64,000 nucleotides of DNA. Origin: Roseateles hydrophilus. GTDB lineage: Bacteria; Pseudomonadota; Gammaproteobacteria; Burkholderiales; Burkholderiaceae_C. The position numbers were made by a program, and so were the translations under genes. The stretch covers positions 434,001 to 498,000 of the forward strand of contig NZ_JAPPUY010000001.1 in the NCBI RefSeq assembly GCF_026712245.1, read 5' to 3'. Below, piece by piece: positions 29,217 to 38,590 of this stretch. The notes beneath the pieces are model-generated. The model had not been told where the DNA came from and ran no database searches. It saw nothing but the letters and a program-made list of their open reading frames with translations. Position 1 is the first letter of the stretch, and each line of letters opens with the position of its first letter.

Positions 29217-30524
29217 ATGACGTTCAAGATGCTGGCCCTGGCCGGGCTCGTGCTGGCGCTGTCGGCCCCGATGGCGCCGCCCGTTCACGCGGCCGGCATT
29301 GCCCACAAGGGCTGGACGCAGACCGAGGGCGGCCGAGGCGGCCGCATCATCAAGGTGACGACGCTAGCCGCCGACGGCCCGGGCAGCCTGAAGGCCGCCA
29401 TCGAGGCCAGCGGCCCGCGCATCGTCGTGTTCGAGGTGGGCGGCGTGATCGACATGGGCGGCCAGCCCCTGAAGATCACGCAGCCCTACCTGACGCTGGC
29501 CGGCCAGACCGCGCCCGACCCGGGCATCCACATCATCAAGGCCGAGACGACCATCGCGACGCACGATGTCGTCATCCAGCACCTGAGCTTCCGCCCGGGC
29601 GAGTTCGGCCGGCCCAAGAAGGGCGGCGGCGACCAGGACGGCATCTCCGCGCTGGGCGGCGCACGCGACGTCATCGTCGACCACTGCAGCTTCTCCTGGG
29701 CCACGGACGAGAACCTCTCCGCCAGCGGTCCGCGCTTCGAGGGCGCCACGCCCGAGGACTGGCGCCGTGCCACCTCGCATCGCATCACCTACAGCCACAA
29801 CCTGCTGTACGAGGGCCTGGGCCATTCGGTGCACGAGAAGGGTGAGCACAGCAAGGGCAGCCTCATCCACGACAACACCAGCGGCGTGCTGCTGTACGGC
29901 AACGTCTACGCGTCCAACCGCCAGCGCAATGCGCTGTTCAAGGGCGGTGCGCAGGGCGCGATGGTCAACAACCTCATCTTCAACCCGGGCGACCGCGCAG
30001 TGCACTACAACCTGCTGGCGCATGAGTGGACCGGCCAGCCCTGGCAGGTCGGCCGCCTGACGCTGGTGGGCAACGCGCTGCGCCACGGCCCCAGCACCGT
30101 GCCCGGCACGGCCTTCTTCACGATGCTGGGCCAGGGCGACCTGGCGCTGCACATGACCGACAACCTTGCGCACGACACCCAGGGCCGGCCCGTGCCGCTG
30201 CTGGGCAACAACGCGCAGACGACGGGCAAGCTCATCGTGCTGCCGCAGCCCGAGCTGCCCGCTGGCCTGGCCATCCGCCCGGCGGCCGACCTGGCGCGCG
30301 AGCTGCCGCCCCTGGTCGGCGCACGCCCCTGGGCCCGCGACCCGCTGGATGCCAAGCTGCTGGCCGATCTGGCCCAGGGCCGCGGCAAGCTGATCGACTC
30401 GGAAGTCGAGAACGCGCTGGGCTACCCGCGCCACGCGCCGACCCGGCGTGCGTTCAAGCCCGACGACTGGAACCTCGACGACATGAGCCCCAAGGCCGGC
30501 TGGCCCGGTCTCGCCCAACGCTGA
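29217..30524 (+). CDS. Pectate lyase, PL1-like, paralogue 1
   Basis: A 435-residue secreted right-handed beta-helix lyase. After the signal peptide (LALAGLVLALSAPMAPPVHA) come KGWTQTEGGRGGRIIKVTTL, GPRIVVFEVGGVIDMGGQPL, LAGQTAPDPGIHIIKAET, DVIVDHCSFSWATDENLSAS and HEKGEHSKGSLIHDN. The sequence is closely related to the protein encoded at 43130-44476 but not to the classical PL1 enzymes elsewhere in the locus. It lies eight bases from both neighbours in the rightward operon. Family is firm; exact bond specificity is not. Confidence 0.88.
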   Translation: MTFKMLALAGLVLALSAPMAPPVHAAGIAHKGWTQTEGGRGGRIIKVTTLAADGPGSLKAAIEASGPRIVVFEVGGVIDMGGQPLKITQPYLTLAGQTAPDPGIHIIKAETTIATHDVVIQHLSFRPGEFGRPKKGGGDQDGISALGGARDVIVDHCSFSWATDENLSASGPRFEGATPEDWRRATSHRITYSHNLLYEGLGHSVHEKGEHSKGSLIHDNTSGVLLYGNVYASNRQRNALFKGGAQGAMVNNLIFNPGDRAVHYNLLAHEWTGQPWQVGRLTLVGNALRHGPSTVPGTAFFTMLGQGDLALHMTDNLAHDTQGRPVPLLGNNAQTTGKLIVLPQPELPAGLAIRPAADLARELPPLVGARPWARDPLDAKLLADLAQGRGKLIDSEVENALGYPRHAPTRRAFKPDDWNLDDMSPKAGWPGLAQR

Positions 30525-30532
30525 CCCCCGCG

Positions 30533-31297
30533 ATGAAACTCCTGCTCCCCTCCCTGCTCGCGCTGCTGACGGCTGCCGCCTCAGCCCAGCCTGCGCCCGC
30601 CACCTCGGCGCCCAAGGCGGCCGAAACCACCGCCAACGTCGCCACCGGCCCGCGCGTCATCCTGGTCGGCGACTCCACGATGGCGCCGCGCAGTGGCTAC
30701 GGCAACGCGCTCTGCGCACGGCTGCAGCAGGTGGCCTGCATCAACCTGGCGCGGGGCGGGCGATCCAGCATGAGCTTCCGCGCCGAGGGGCTGTGGAACA
30801 CCGTGATGGCCCTGCTGAACGAAGGCCAGGCTGCTGGTGCAGCGCGGCAGAAGACCTTGGTGCTGATCCAGTTCGGCCACAACGACCAGCCCGGCAAGCC
30901 CGGCCGCTCGACCGACCTGGCCACCGAGTTCGGCCCCAACATGGCCGGCTATGTGAAGGACGTGAAGGCTGCCGGCGGCGATGTGGTGCTGCTGACGCCG
31001 TTGACCCGCCGCACCTTCAAGGCCGGCGAGCTGCCCAACGACCTGCGCCCCTGGGCCGAGGCCATCCTGAAGGTGGGTGCCGAGCATGGCGTGCCGGTGC
31101 TGGATCTGAACGCCATCAGCCACGCCGCCGTGGCCGCGATGGGCCAGGCCGCGGCCGATACCTTGGCCGAGGCACCGCCGCGGTTCGACCGCACCCACCT
31201 CGGCCCCAAGGGCGCCACGCTGTTCTCCGGACAGGTGCTGGACGGCCTGCTGCCGCTGCGGCCCGAGCTGGCCACCGCCCGCACACTGCAGCCCTGA
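30533..31297 (+). CDS. Rhamnogalacturonan acetylesterase-like SGNH hydrolase (CE12)
   Basis: A 254-residue exported esterase. Signal peptide KLLLPSLLALLTAAASAQ. The SGNH blocks are all present: VILVGDSTMAP (nucleophile Ser), INLARGGRSSMSFR (Gly), IQFGHNDQPGK (Asn) and FDRTHLGPKGA (Asp and His). CE12 enzymes remove acetyl groups from the rhamnogalacturonan part of pectin. It is the last gene of the rightward pectin operon, eight bases after the lyase. A hairpin follows. Confidence 0.9.
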   Translation: MKLLLPSLLALLTAAASAQPAPATSAPKAAETTANVATGPRVILVGDSTMAPRSGYGNALCARLQQVACINLARGGRSSMSFRAEGLWNTVMALLNEGQAAGAARQKTLVLIQFGHNDQPGKPGRSTDLATEFGPNMAGYVKDVKAAGGDVVLLTPLTRRTFKAGELPNDLRPWAEAILKVGAEHGVPVLDLNAISHAAVAAMGQAAADTLAEAPPRFDRTHLGPKGATLFSGQVLDGLLPLRPELATARTLQP

Positions 31298-31309
31298 GCG
31301 ACTCGGCCC

Positions 31310-31329
31310 GCGTGCGGAATTTCGCACGC
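31310..31329 (+). terminator. Hairpin after the CE12 gene
   Basis: GCGTGCG and CGCACGC form a perfect 7-bp stem with loop GAATTT, 13 bases after the stop codon. No T run follows, so termination may need Rho or the structure may protect the messenger. The 97-base gap contains no other recognised signal. Confidence 0.4.
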
Positions 31330-31394
31330 TGCCGGCGACTGCGCGGCTTATCCCCGCGTCAGCTTGGCCGTCATTTGTCGGGATACGATGGTGC

Positions 31395-33632
31395 ATGCAC
31401 TCGGGCGACGGATTGCAAACGACACCAGCCGGCGATGAGCCGGAGATCGAGTTCATGCCGGAGTCGGATGCTGGCGAAAGCCGGGCCGTCTCGCCGTGGA
31501 CGGTGCTCATCGTTGACGACGACCCCGAGGTTCACGAGAGCACCACGTTCGCACTGCGCGACGTCGAGATCCTCGGCCGCCCGCTGCGACTGCTGCATGC
31601 GTATTCGGCGGCGGAGTCGCTGGCCGTGCTGCAGCGTGAAACCCAGGTGGCGGTCATCCTGCTCGACGTGGTCATGGAGACCGTGTCCGCCGGGCTGGAT
31701 GTCATCGAGGAGATCCGTGGCCGTCTGGGGCTGCAGGACACACGCATCATCCTGCGCACCGGACAACCCGGCTTCGCGCCCGACGAGCGCACGGTCGCGG
31801 CCTACGACATCAACGACTACCGCACCAAGAGCGAGCTGACGCGTGCCAAGCTCTTCGTCGCGCTGTTCACCGCCATCCGCGCCTACGACCAGCTGCACCA
31901 GGGCCTGACGCAGCGCCACTTCCTGCAGGGCACGCTGGACCTGACGAGCCGGCTGTCCAGCCTGCCCGATCTGGTGCACTTCGCGCGCGGCCTGGTGGCC
32001 GGGCTGGAGCAGCCGCTGGGCGTGCCGGTGCTGGCCCATGTGTTCGAGGTGCCGCCGGGCGAGCTGCCGGCGGATCTGCGCCTGTTGGCCGGCCCGCCCG
32101 AGGCAGCCGCAGCGGCCACGTTGGCAACGCTGGGCGACGCCTGGTGCGCCGCGCGGGTGTGGCAGTGCGCGGCCAGCCGTGGCATCTGCATGGAAACCAA
32201 TTCGCTGGCCGCCTGGATCGGACTGCCGGGCGACCGCGGGCTGGTGGTGGTGGCGCGGGCGCAGAAACCGGTGGCCAATGTGTCGCTGCAGCTGATGGAG
32301 GTGCTGTGCCGCAACCTCGATCTCAGCGCGTCCACCGTCGTGCTCAGCGAGCACCTGCGGCTGCTGGCCTATTTCGACCCGCTGCTGGGCCTGCCCAACC
32401 GCACCGCGCTGCTGGAGGAACTGGCCCGGCGCCTGCCTGACAGAGCGGCTGTGCTGGCGCTGCTCGATATTGATGGCTTCGCCGGCATCAACGACATGTT
32501 CGGCGACGATTGTGGCGACCAACTGCTGCAGGCCTTCGCGGCGCGCGTGCGCGCGCTGGTGGGTGAGCAGGCCTTCCTGGCGCGCACAGGCCCCGACCAG
32601 CTGGCGCTGCTGACGGACGGCCTGCCGGCCGATGGGCCGGATCTGGGCGAGCTGTGCCGCGAGTCCTTCCAGGTCGGGCAGGAGCCGCTGCGCATCACGG
32701 CCGGCATCGGTCTGGTGCAGCTCTTTGGCGCGGCGACGCTGCCGGCCCAGGCGCTGCAGCAGGCGTCGCTCGCGCTCAAGCGCGCCAAAGACCAGGGCCG
32801 GGGCGGCATGGCCTGGTTTGATGCCGATTACGAAGCCAATGCGCGCGCCCGCATGCAGCTGCTGCAGGCCTTTGCCGACGCGCCCACGCGCGAGCAGCTG
32901 TCGCTGGCCTTCCAGCCGCAATGGGACATCGCCAGCGGCCGCATCTGCGGTGTGGAAGCACTGCTGCGCTGGCGCGACGCCAGCGGCACCATGGTGCCGC
33001 CGGATCGCTTCATCCCGGTCATCGAGAGCGCCGGCCTCATCGTCGAGACCGGCGAGTGGGTGTTGCGTACGGCGCTGCAGGCGCTGCTGACGCTGCGCGA
33101 GGCCGGCTGGGGCGAGTTGCGCATGGGCGTCAACGTGTCGGTGCTGCAACTTCAGGCCGGTGATTTCGTCGGCACGGTGCGCCAGGCGCTGGCCGACAGC
33201 GGCCTGCCGGCACAGGTGCTGGAGCTGGAGATCACCGAGTCGCTCGCCGTCACGGGCGAGGCGCAACTGCTCGACACCCTGCATGCGCTCAAGGCTCTGG
33301 GCGTGTCGCTGGCCATCGATGACTTCGGCACGGGCTACTCGTCGCTGAGCTACCTGGATCGCATGCCGGTGGACCGGGTCAAGATCGACCGCTCGTTCAC
33401 GCGCGGCCTGCGTGGCGATGGCCGCAGCAACCGCATCGCGGAGCTGATGGTCTCCATCGGCCATCACCTGAACATGCGCGTGCTGGCCGAGGGCATAGAG
33501 ACGCCCGAGCAGGCCCAGGCACTGGCCCTGCTGGGCTGCGACGAGGGCCAGGGCTACCTGCGGGCCCGGCCCATGCCGCTCGCCGAGCTGCAGGCCTGGC
33601 TGCAAGCCCAGCCCGGCGGACCGGCCGCATGA
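31395..33632 (+). CDS. Response regulator with degenerate GGDEF and EAL phosphodiesterase domains
   Basis: A 745-residue regulator. The receiver domain spans about residues 36-155 with acidic pocket VDDDPE (41-46), phospho-acceptor Asp91 in ILLDVVME and Lys145. A DUF3369-like domain follows (about 165-320), then a GGDEF domain whose signature is RTGPDQ near residue 397, so it should not make c-di-GMP. The EAL domain keeps GVEALLRW (EAL at 521-523) and DDFGTGYSSLSYL, so c-di-GMP hydrolysis is likely. It overlaps the next gene by four bases and forms a signalling set with a binding protein and a sensor kinase. No strong ribosome site precedes the chosen ATG. Confidence 0.9.
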   Translation: MHSGDGLQTTPAGDEPEIEFMPESDAGESRAVSPWTVLIVDDDPEVHESTTFALRDVEILGRPLRLLHAYSAAESLAVLQRETQVAVILLDVVMETVSAGLDVIEEIRGRLGLQDTRIILRTGQPGFAPDERTVAAYDINDYRTKSELTRAKLFVALFTAIRAYDQLHQGLTQRHFLQGTLDLTSRLSSLPDLVHFARGLVAGLEQPLGVPVLAHVFEVPPGELPADLRLLAGPPEAAAAATLATLGDAWCAARVWQCAASRGICMETNSLAAWIGLPGDRGLVVVARAQKPVANVSLQLMEVLCRNLDLSASTVVLSEHLRLLAYFDPLLGLPNRTALLEELARRLPDRAAVLALLDIDGFAGINDMFGDDCGDQLLQAFAARVRALVGEQAFLARTGPDQLALLTDGLPADGPDLGELCRESFQVGQEPLRITAGIGLVQLFGAATLPAQALQQASLALKRAKDQGRGGMAWFDADYEANARARMQLLQAFADAPTREQLSLAFQPQWDIASGRICGVEALLRWRDASGTMVPPDRFIPVIESAGLIVETGEWVLRTALQALLTLREAGWGELRMGVNVSVLQLQAGDFVGTVRQALADSGLPAQVLELEITESLAVTGEAQLLDTLHALKALGVSLAIDDFGTGYSSLSYLDRMPVDRVKIDRSFTRGLRGDGRSNRIAELMVSIGHHLNMRVLAEGIETPEQAQALALLGCDEGQGYLRARPMPLAELQAWLQAQPGGPAA

Positions 33633-34732
33633 GGCGCCGCGACGCCGTGCTCGCGGCGTTGCCGTGGCTGGCGGCTTGCAGCCCGCCGCCACCGTGGCCG
33701 CTCGGTTTGCTGGCCGGCATCACCGGCCGCACGGCCGACCTGGGCGCGGCGGCCTACCACGGCGCCCGGCTCGCGGTGGACGACATCAACGCCGCTGGCG
33801 GCGTGGCCGGGCGGCCGCTGGCGCTGCATGTGGCCGACGACGTGCAGGACGCCGATACCGCACGCCAAGCCGTACGGCGGCTGGTGGGGGAGGGTGTGGT
33901 TGCGCTGGTCGGGCCTGCCACCAGCGGTATGGCCGAGGCCATCCTGGCCGACGTCAACGCGGCATCGCTGGTCACTGTCAGCCCGTCGGCCACGACAACG
34001 CTGCTCAGCGGCAAGGACGACTTCTTCCTGCGCGTGTGCCCGAGCATCGGCGACTTTGTGGCCGTGCAGGTGCGCGACGACCACCGCCGTGGCGCGCGGC
34101 GTGTGGCCGTCGTGCTGGACCTGAGCAACCAGGCCTACTCCGCAGACTGGGCGCGCCGCTATGCGGACGTGGCTGGCCGCCTGGGCATGACGGTGGTGCT
34201 CCAGGCGACGATGCGCGCTGGCGATGACGCGAGCTACCTGCAGGCCGCGTCGGCGGTGTTGGCGGCCCGGCCGGACCATGTGCTCCTGGTCTGCAGCGCC
34301 GTGGACACCGCGCGCCTGGTCCAAGCCCTGCGCAACGGCGGGCTGAGCGGGGTGCGCTGGAGCACTTCCAGCTGGGGCGGCACCGAGTCACTGATCCAAC
34401 TCGGCGGCGCGAGCGTCGAAGGCGTGCGCACGCCGCAGTATTTCGACCGCGACGATCGCTCCCCGGCCTACCTGGCTTTCGCGTCGCGCTACCGCGAGCG
34501 CTTTTCCGAGTCTCCCGGCTATGCATCGGTGAGCGCGTACGACGCGGTGCAGGCCGTCGCCCAGGCGTTGGCCCGTGCCGGCGCCGGTGCGGCCGCCTTG
34601 AAGCGGGCCTTGCTGGAAGGCGGGCCTTATGTGGGCTTGCAGGAGTCCTGGCGCTTTGACGCCTACGGTGACTCCCGGCGCAAGCTGCGTGTTGCTGAAG
34701 TGATCCATGGCCGGTTTCAAGTCGTCGCTTGA
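33629..34732 (+). CDS. Periplasmic ligand-binding lipoprotein, branched-chain amino acid type
   Basis: A 367-residue binding protein of the Leu/Ile/Val receptor fold. The N-terminus MRRRDAVLAALPWLAACS ends in a lipobox-like LAAC, so it is probably anchored to a membrane in the periplasm. Typical features are GAAAYHGARLAVDDINAAGG, VALVGPATSGMAEAILADVN and SVSAYDAVQAVAQALARAG. No ABC permease or ATPase is nearby. It overlaps the regulator upstream (ATGA) and the kinase downstream by 26 bases, so it most likely presents a ligand to the sensor kinase rather than serving transport. Confidence 0.85.
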   Translation: MRRRDAVLAALPWLAACSPPPPWPLGLLAGITGRTADLGAAAYHGARLAVDDINAAGGVAGRPLALHVADDVQDADTARQAVRRLVGEGVVALVGPATSGMAEAILADVNAASLVTVSPSATTTLLSGKDDFFLRVCPSIGDFVAVQVRDDHRRGARRVAVVLDLSNQAYSADWARRYADVAGRLGMTVVLQATMRAGDDASYLQAASAVLAARPDHVLLVCSAVDTARLVQALRNGGLSGVRWSTSSWGGTESLIQLGGASVEGVRTPQYFDRDDRSPAYLAFASRYRERFSESPGYASVSAYDAVQAVAQALARAGAGAAALKRALLEGGPYVGLQESWRFDAYGDSRRKLRVAEVIHGRFQVVA

Positions 34733-37502
34733 GGCGCTGGCCGCGCGCGGCCTGGGCGTGCGGGCGTGGCTGGCAGGCACGCTGGTGCTCACCGTCACGG
34801 TCATCTTCGTGCTGGTGGGCGGCACCATCCTCGCGTACCGGCTGCCGCAGATCGAACGCAACACGCGCGCTGAGCTGCAGACGCGCGCGCAGGCGGCGTC
34901 GTTGCAGTTGGGCCATTTCCTGACGGCCGTCGAACTGGCGCCACGCCACCTTGTGGGCGCCGCCGCAACGGCGCAGGCGGCGGAGCTGCCCGCGCTGGCC
35001 AACCGCTTCGCCCGCGAGGGCGACTTGTTCGACGCGGTGTACCTGCTGGCCGCCAACGACCGCGTGGAGGCCTTGGGACTGCCTTCAGGCAACGAAGCGC
35101 TGGCCTCGTCGCTGGTGGGCCTGGATCTGGGCCGCAGCGCCTTTGTGCGCGCGTTGCGGGCGCGCGCCGCAGGCGACGCTGCCGCGCAGGCCGTGGTGTG
35201 GACGGACGAGTACCTCTCCGTGCTCAGTGGCACCCGTGCCGTCGCCATGGGCCTGCGCTTCGGCGACCGCATCGCCATCTTCGAGCTGTCACCGCAGCGC
35301 CTGCTGCGCATCCTGCTGGGCGATGGCGCAGAGGCCGATCTCGGCCTGCTGGTGGTCGACGGTGCGGGGCATTTCCTGGGCGCCAGCCAGCGCGACGGCT
35401 TTGGCTGGGCCTTCGATGATTTCCGCACGTCAGCGGTGTTCAAGGCGGTGCTGCAGCGGCAGCCGCTGCCGGAATCGATCGCGGCCGAAGACGGGCGGCG
35501 CTTGCTGGTGGGCGCGGTGCAGGTGCCGCGGCTGGGCTGGGTCATCCAGACCATTGCCGACGGCGGCATGGCCCATGAGTCCTACCGGGCCACGGTGTGG
35601 ATGGTGTTCGCGGGCTTTTGCGTGGCGCTGGCCGTGGCCCTGCTGGTCGCGCCGTTCTCGGCGGCGCGCATGGCCAGGCCGCTGGCCGAGGCGGCGGCCA
35701 CGGCGCATGAGCTGGCGCAGGGCAACTTCGGCGTACGCCGGCCGCGGCGGCGTCAGGTGCGCGAGATCAGCGCGCTGCTGTCCGACCTGGACCGCATGGC
35801 GCTCAGCCTGGAGCAGCGCCAGGTGCAGCTGCAGCACACGGCGGATCGCTTGAATGCCGTCATCGAGCTGGTGCCGTCGGTGGCCATCCAGTGGTACTCG
35901 GTGGATGGACGCGTCGTCTACTGGAACGCGGCGTCCGAGGCCATCTATGGCTTCAGCCGCGAGGAGGCCATGGGCACCTGCGTGCTGGAGCGCTCGCTGA
36001 TGTTTGCGGACAAGGGGCAGGCGGGCGTGTTCCTGGATGTGCTGGCTGAGGTGGACCGCACCGGCCAACCGTTCGGGCCGGCAGACTTCTCGCTGCGCCA
36101 CAAGAGCGGCCGTGAGGTGGTGGCCAATTGCGTGGTGTTTGCCATCCCGGCCGACGACGGCGGCAAGATCTTCGCCTGCATCGACATCGACGTGACCGAG
36201 CGCATCGAGGCCGAGACGGCGCTGCGCGAGAGCGAGCGCAAGCTGGAGGCCATCTTCGAGTCGTCACCGGCGGCGCTGTCGGTGTCGGACATGAACGACA
36301 ACTTCGCGCTGCTGGCCGTCAATCGCGCCTGGGAGGTCATCATGCGGCGCGACCGCGCGCAGGCGCTGGGCAAGAACGGCCGGGAGGTGGGGCTGTGGAA
36401 GGACCTGGCGGTGCGTGACCGCTTCGTCGCCATGCTGAACAGTCCGGAGCGGCGTGCCGACCTGGAGGCGGAGCTGCTGGACGGCGATGGCCGCACGCGG
36501 CTGATCCACATCGTGGCGCAGGTGCTGGAAATCGGCGAGCAGCGCCTGGCGTTGATCTCGGCCGAGGACATCACGGATGCGCGGCGGTCGGCGGACGAGA
36601 TCCGCATGCTCAACGCGGAGCTGGACGCCCGCGTCGCCAAGCGCACCGCCGAGCTGGGCCGCGTGAACGACGAGCTGGAGCGTCGCCTCGCCGAGCTGCA
36701 GCTGACCCAGCAGCAGCTGGTGCAGGCGGAGAAGCTGTCGGCGCTGGGCCGCCTGGTGGCGGGCGTGGCCCATGAGCTGAACACGCCCATCGGCAACGGC
36801 CTGATGGCGGTGTCCACGCTGCAGGACCAGGTGGTGCGTTTCCGCGCCGGCATGGCGGCCGGCTTGCGGCGCTCCACGCTGGAGGAGTTCCTGACCCAGG
36901 TGGCACACGGCTCGGCCATCGGCATCCGCAACCTGGGGCGCGCGGCCGAGCTGATCACCAGCTTCAAGCAGGTGGCCGTGGACCAGACCACCTCACAGCG
37001 CCGCACCTTCATGGTCCGCGAGCTGGTGGACGAGATCGTGCTGACGCTGACCCCGTCGCTGCGCCGCATGCCCTACCGCATCGAGGTCGAGCTGGGCGAC
37101 CCCGAGGCCTGGATGGAGAGCTACCCCGGCCCGCTGGGCCAGGTGTTGACCAACCTGATCAACAACGCGTTGCTGCATGCCTTCGAGGGGCGCGACGAGG
37201 GGCGCATCGTCGTAGGCTGCGAGCGCCTGGGGCCGGAGCAGCTGCGCATGTGGGTGCAGGACGATGGCGTGGGCATCGAGGCCGACGCGCTGGGCCGCAT
37301 CTTCGACCCCTTCTTCACCACGCGCATGGGCCGCGGTGGCACCGGCCTGGGCCTGCACATCGTCCACGGCCTGGTGGTGGGGCAGCTGGGCGGGCAGATC
37401 GACGTGGACAGTGTGCCCGGCCGCGGCACGCGCTTCACGCTGACGCTGCCGGTCATGGCGCCGCTGCCGGCGCCGCCCAGCACCCGGCCTCAGCCGCTCT
37501 GA
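34707..37502 (+). CDS. Membrane sensor histidine kinase with two PAS domains
   Basis: A 931-residue kinase. A transmembrane helix lies at about residues 20-45, a periplasmic sensor region at 46-295, and a second helix near 298-318 (MVFAGFCVALAVALLVAPF). A HAMP segment, two PAS domains (about 380-500 and 510-630) and a coiled coil follow. The phospho-acceptor is His689 in GVAHELNTPIGNGL. The ATPase domain has NLINNALLHAFEG, DDGVGI and FTTRMGRGGTGLGLHIVHG. It has no attached receiver; the partner is probably the response regulator two genes upstream. Its end overlaps the convergent hydrolase gene by 13 bases. Confidence 0.92.
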   Translation: MAGFKSSLEALAARGLGVRAWLAGTLVLTVTVIFVLVGGTILAYRLPQIERNTRAELQTRAQAASLQLGHFLTAVELAPRHLVGAAATAQAAELPALANRFAREGDLFDAVYLLAANDRVEALGLPSGNEALASSLVGLDLGRSAFVRALRARAAGDAAAQAVVWTDEYLSVLSGTRAVAMGLRFGDRIAIFELSPQRLLRILLGDGAEADLGLLVVDGAGHFLGASQRDGFGWAFDDFRTSAVFKAVLQRQPLPESIAAEDGRRLLVGAVQVPRLGWVIQTIADGGMAHESYRATVWMVFAGFCVALAVALLVAPFSAARMARPLAEAAATAHELAQGNFGVRRPRRRQVREISALLSDLDRMALSLEQRQVQLQHTADRLNAVIELVPSVAIQWYSVDGRVVYWNAASEAIYGFSREEAMGTCVLERSLMFADKGQAGVFLDVLAEVDRTGQPFGPADFSLRHKSGREVVANCVVFAIPADDGGKIFACIDIDVTERIEAETALRESERKLEAIFESSPAALSVSDMNDNFALLAVNRAWEVIMRRDRAQALGKNGREVGLWKDLAVRDRFVAMLNSPERRADLEAELLDGDGRTRLIHIVAQVLEIGEQRLALISAEDITDARRSADEIRMLNAELDARVAKRTAELGRVNDELERRLAELQLTQQQLVQAEKLSALGRLVAGVAHELNTPIGNGLMAVSTLQDQVVRFRAGMAAGLRRSTLEEFLTQVAHGSAIGIRNLGRAAELITSFKQVAVDQTTSQRRTFMVRELVDEIVLTLTPSLRRMPYRIEVELGDPEAWMESYPGPLGQVLTNLINNALLHAFEGRDEGRIVVGCERLGPEQLRMWVQDDGVGIEADALGRIFDPFFTTRMGRGGTGLGLHIVHGLVVGQLGGQIDVDSVPGRGTRFTLTLPVMAPLPAPPSTRPQPL

Positions 37503-38590
37503 GTGCCGGCAGCGCGCAGCCAGCGGGCGCTGTGCTGCTGCAAGTCCACGCCGAAGTGATGGCCGCCGGGGCTCACGTGCGTGCTGAACGCCGCGCTGCC
37601 GCGCCAGGCGCGGCCCAGGCGCTCCCAGGCGGCCTGCGTGGCATCCCACGGGAACAGCTTGTCCTGCGGTGAGCCGAACAGCAGCAGCGGGCGTGGCGCG
37701 ATGAGCGCGGCCACGTCCGGGTGGTCCAGCTCGGCGGCCAGGCCCGGGTGGGCCATGCTGAAGGACGACTGCCCCACCAGCGTGTGCTCGCCCGGCCGCA
37801 GCAGGCCCTCACGGGTGCACATCCAGTGCGCGGCGACGCAGGCGGACACCTCGTCGCAGACGGCAGCCAGCTGCCAGGCCCGGAAAGCGCCCATCGAGAA
37901 GCCCAGCACGGCCACGCGCTGTGCGTCCACCTCGGGCTGCTCGCGCAGCCAGCGGTGGGCGCGCAGGTCGTCGCTGGCGATGACGCCGGCCCAGTGCTGG
38001 CCCAGCTGCAGCAGGTGGTTGGCCAGCGCCTGCTGGTCGTCGCGTTTGAAGCCCGGGCGGCTGCGCTCGCCCCAGCCCAGCGCGTCGATGGCCAGCACGG
38101 CGAAGCCGGCCTGCACCAGCGTGTCGCCGATGAACTGGCTGCCGAAGTAGCGCTCGGCCCACTGCATGGCCGCGCGGCTGTCGCCGAGCGGGCGGATCAG
38201 CTTTTCCTTGCCGATGTCGAAGCGCGCGCCGTGGTCGTGCAGCAGCAGCACGGCCGGGTGCGGGCCGGGGCCGGCCGGGCGCAGGTACAGCGCCGGCACG
38301 CGGTCGCCGAGCGCGCCGCGCAGCGTCAGCTGGCGGGCGGTGTGGCCGTCGCGGGCCTGTTCGGCCAGCACCTCGGTGGCGAAGCCACTGCCGTCGTCGC
38401 CGGGCCGCAGCATGAGGCGGCGTGCCGTGGCCAGCGCCGGGGCCCGCCAGCCCGACTCGGGCCGCCACACCTGGCGCGGCTGCCAGCGCCGCTGCAGTGC
38501 GGCGAGCGTGTCGTCCAGGCCGTCGGCCAGCGCCAGCGCCGGCGTCAGGCCGGCTGCCAGCAGCGCGCGACGTCTCAGCCCGCCACCCAT
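37490..38590 (-). CDS. Alpha/beta hydrolase, dienelactone hydrolase or acetylesterase-like
   Basis: A 366-residue hydrolase with an N-terminal export signal (GLRRRALLAAGLTPALALA). The oxyanion region is HPAVLLLHDHGARFDIGK, the nucleophile serine is in VLGFSMGAFRAWQ, the acid is in LFGSPQDKLFPWD and the histidine in SPGGHHFGVDL. Being the last gene of the kdgK operon, it may be a pectin or hemicellulose ester hydrolase, an inference from context. The proposed ATG lies inside the 3' end of dctM (16-base overlap) and has no clear ribosome site of its own. Confidence 0.8.
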   Translation of the reverse strand: MGGGLRRRALLAAGLTPALALADGLDDTLAALQRRWQPRQVWRPESGWRAPALATARRLMLRPGDDGSGFATEVLAEQARDGHTARQLTLRGALGDRVPALYLRPAGPGPHPAVLLLHDHGARFDIGKEKLIRPLGDSRAAMQWAERYFGSQFIGDTLVQAGFAVLAIDALGWGERSRPGFKRDDQQALANHLLQLGQHWAGVIASDDLRAHRWLREQPEVDAQRVAVLGFSMGAFRAWQLAAVCDEVSACVAAHWMCTREGLLRPGEHTLVGQSSFSMAHPGLAAELDHPDVAALIAPRPLLLFGSPQDKLFPWDATQAAWERLGRAWRGSAAFSTHVSPGGHHFGVDLQQHSARWLRAAGTQSG

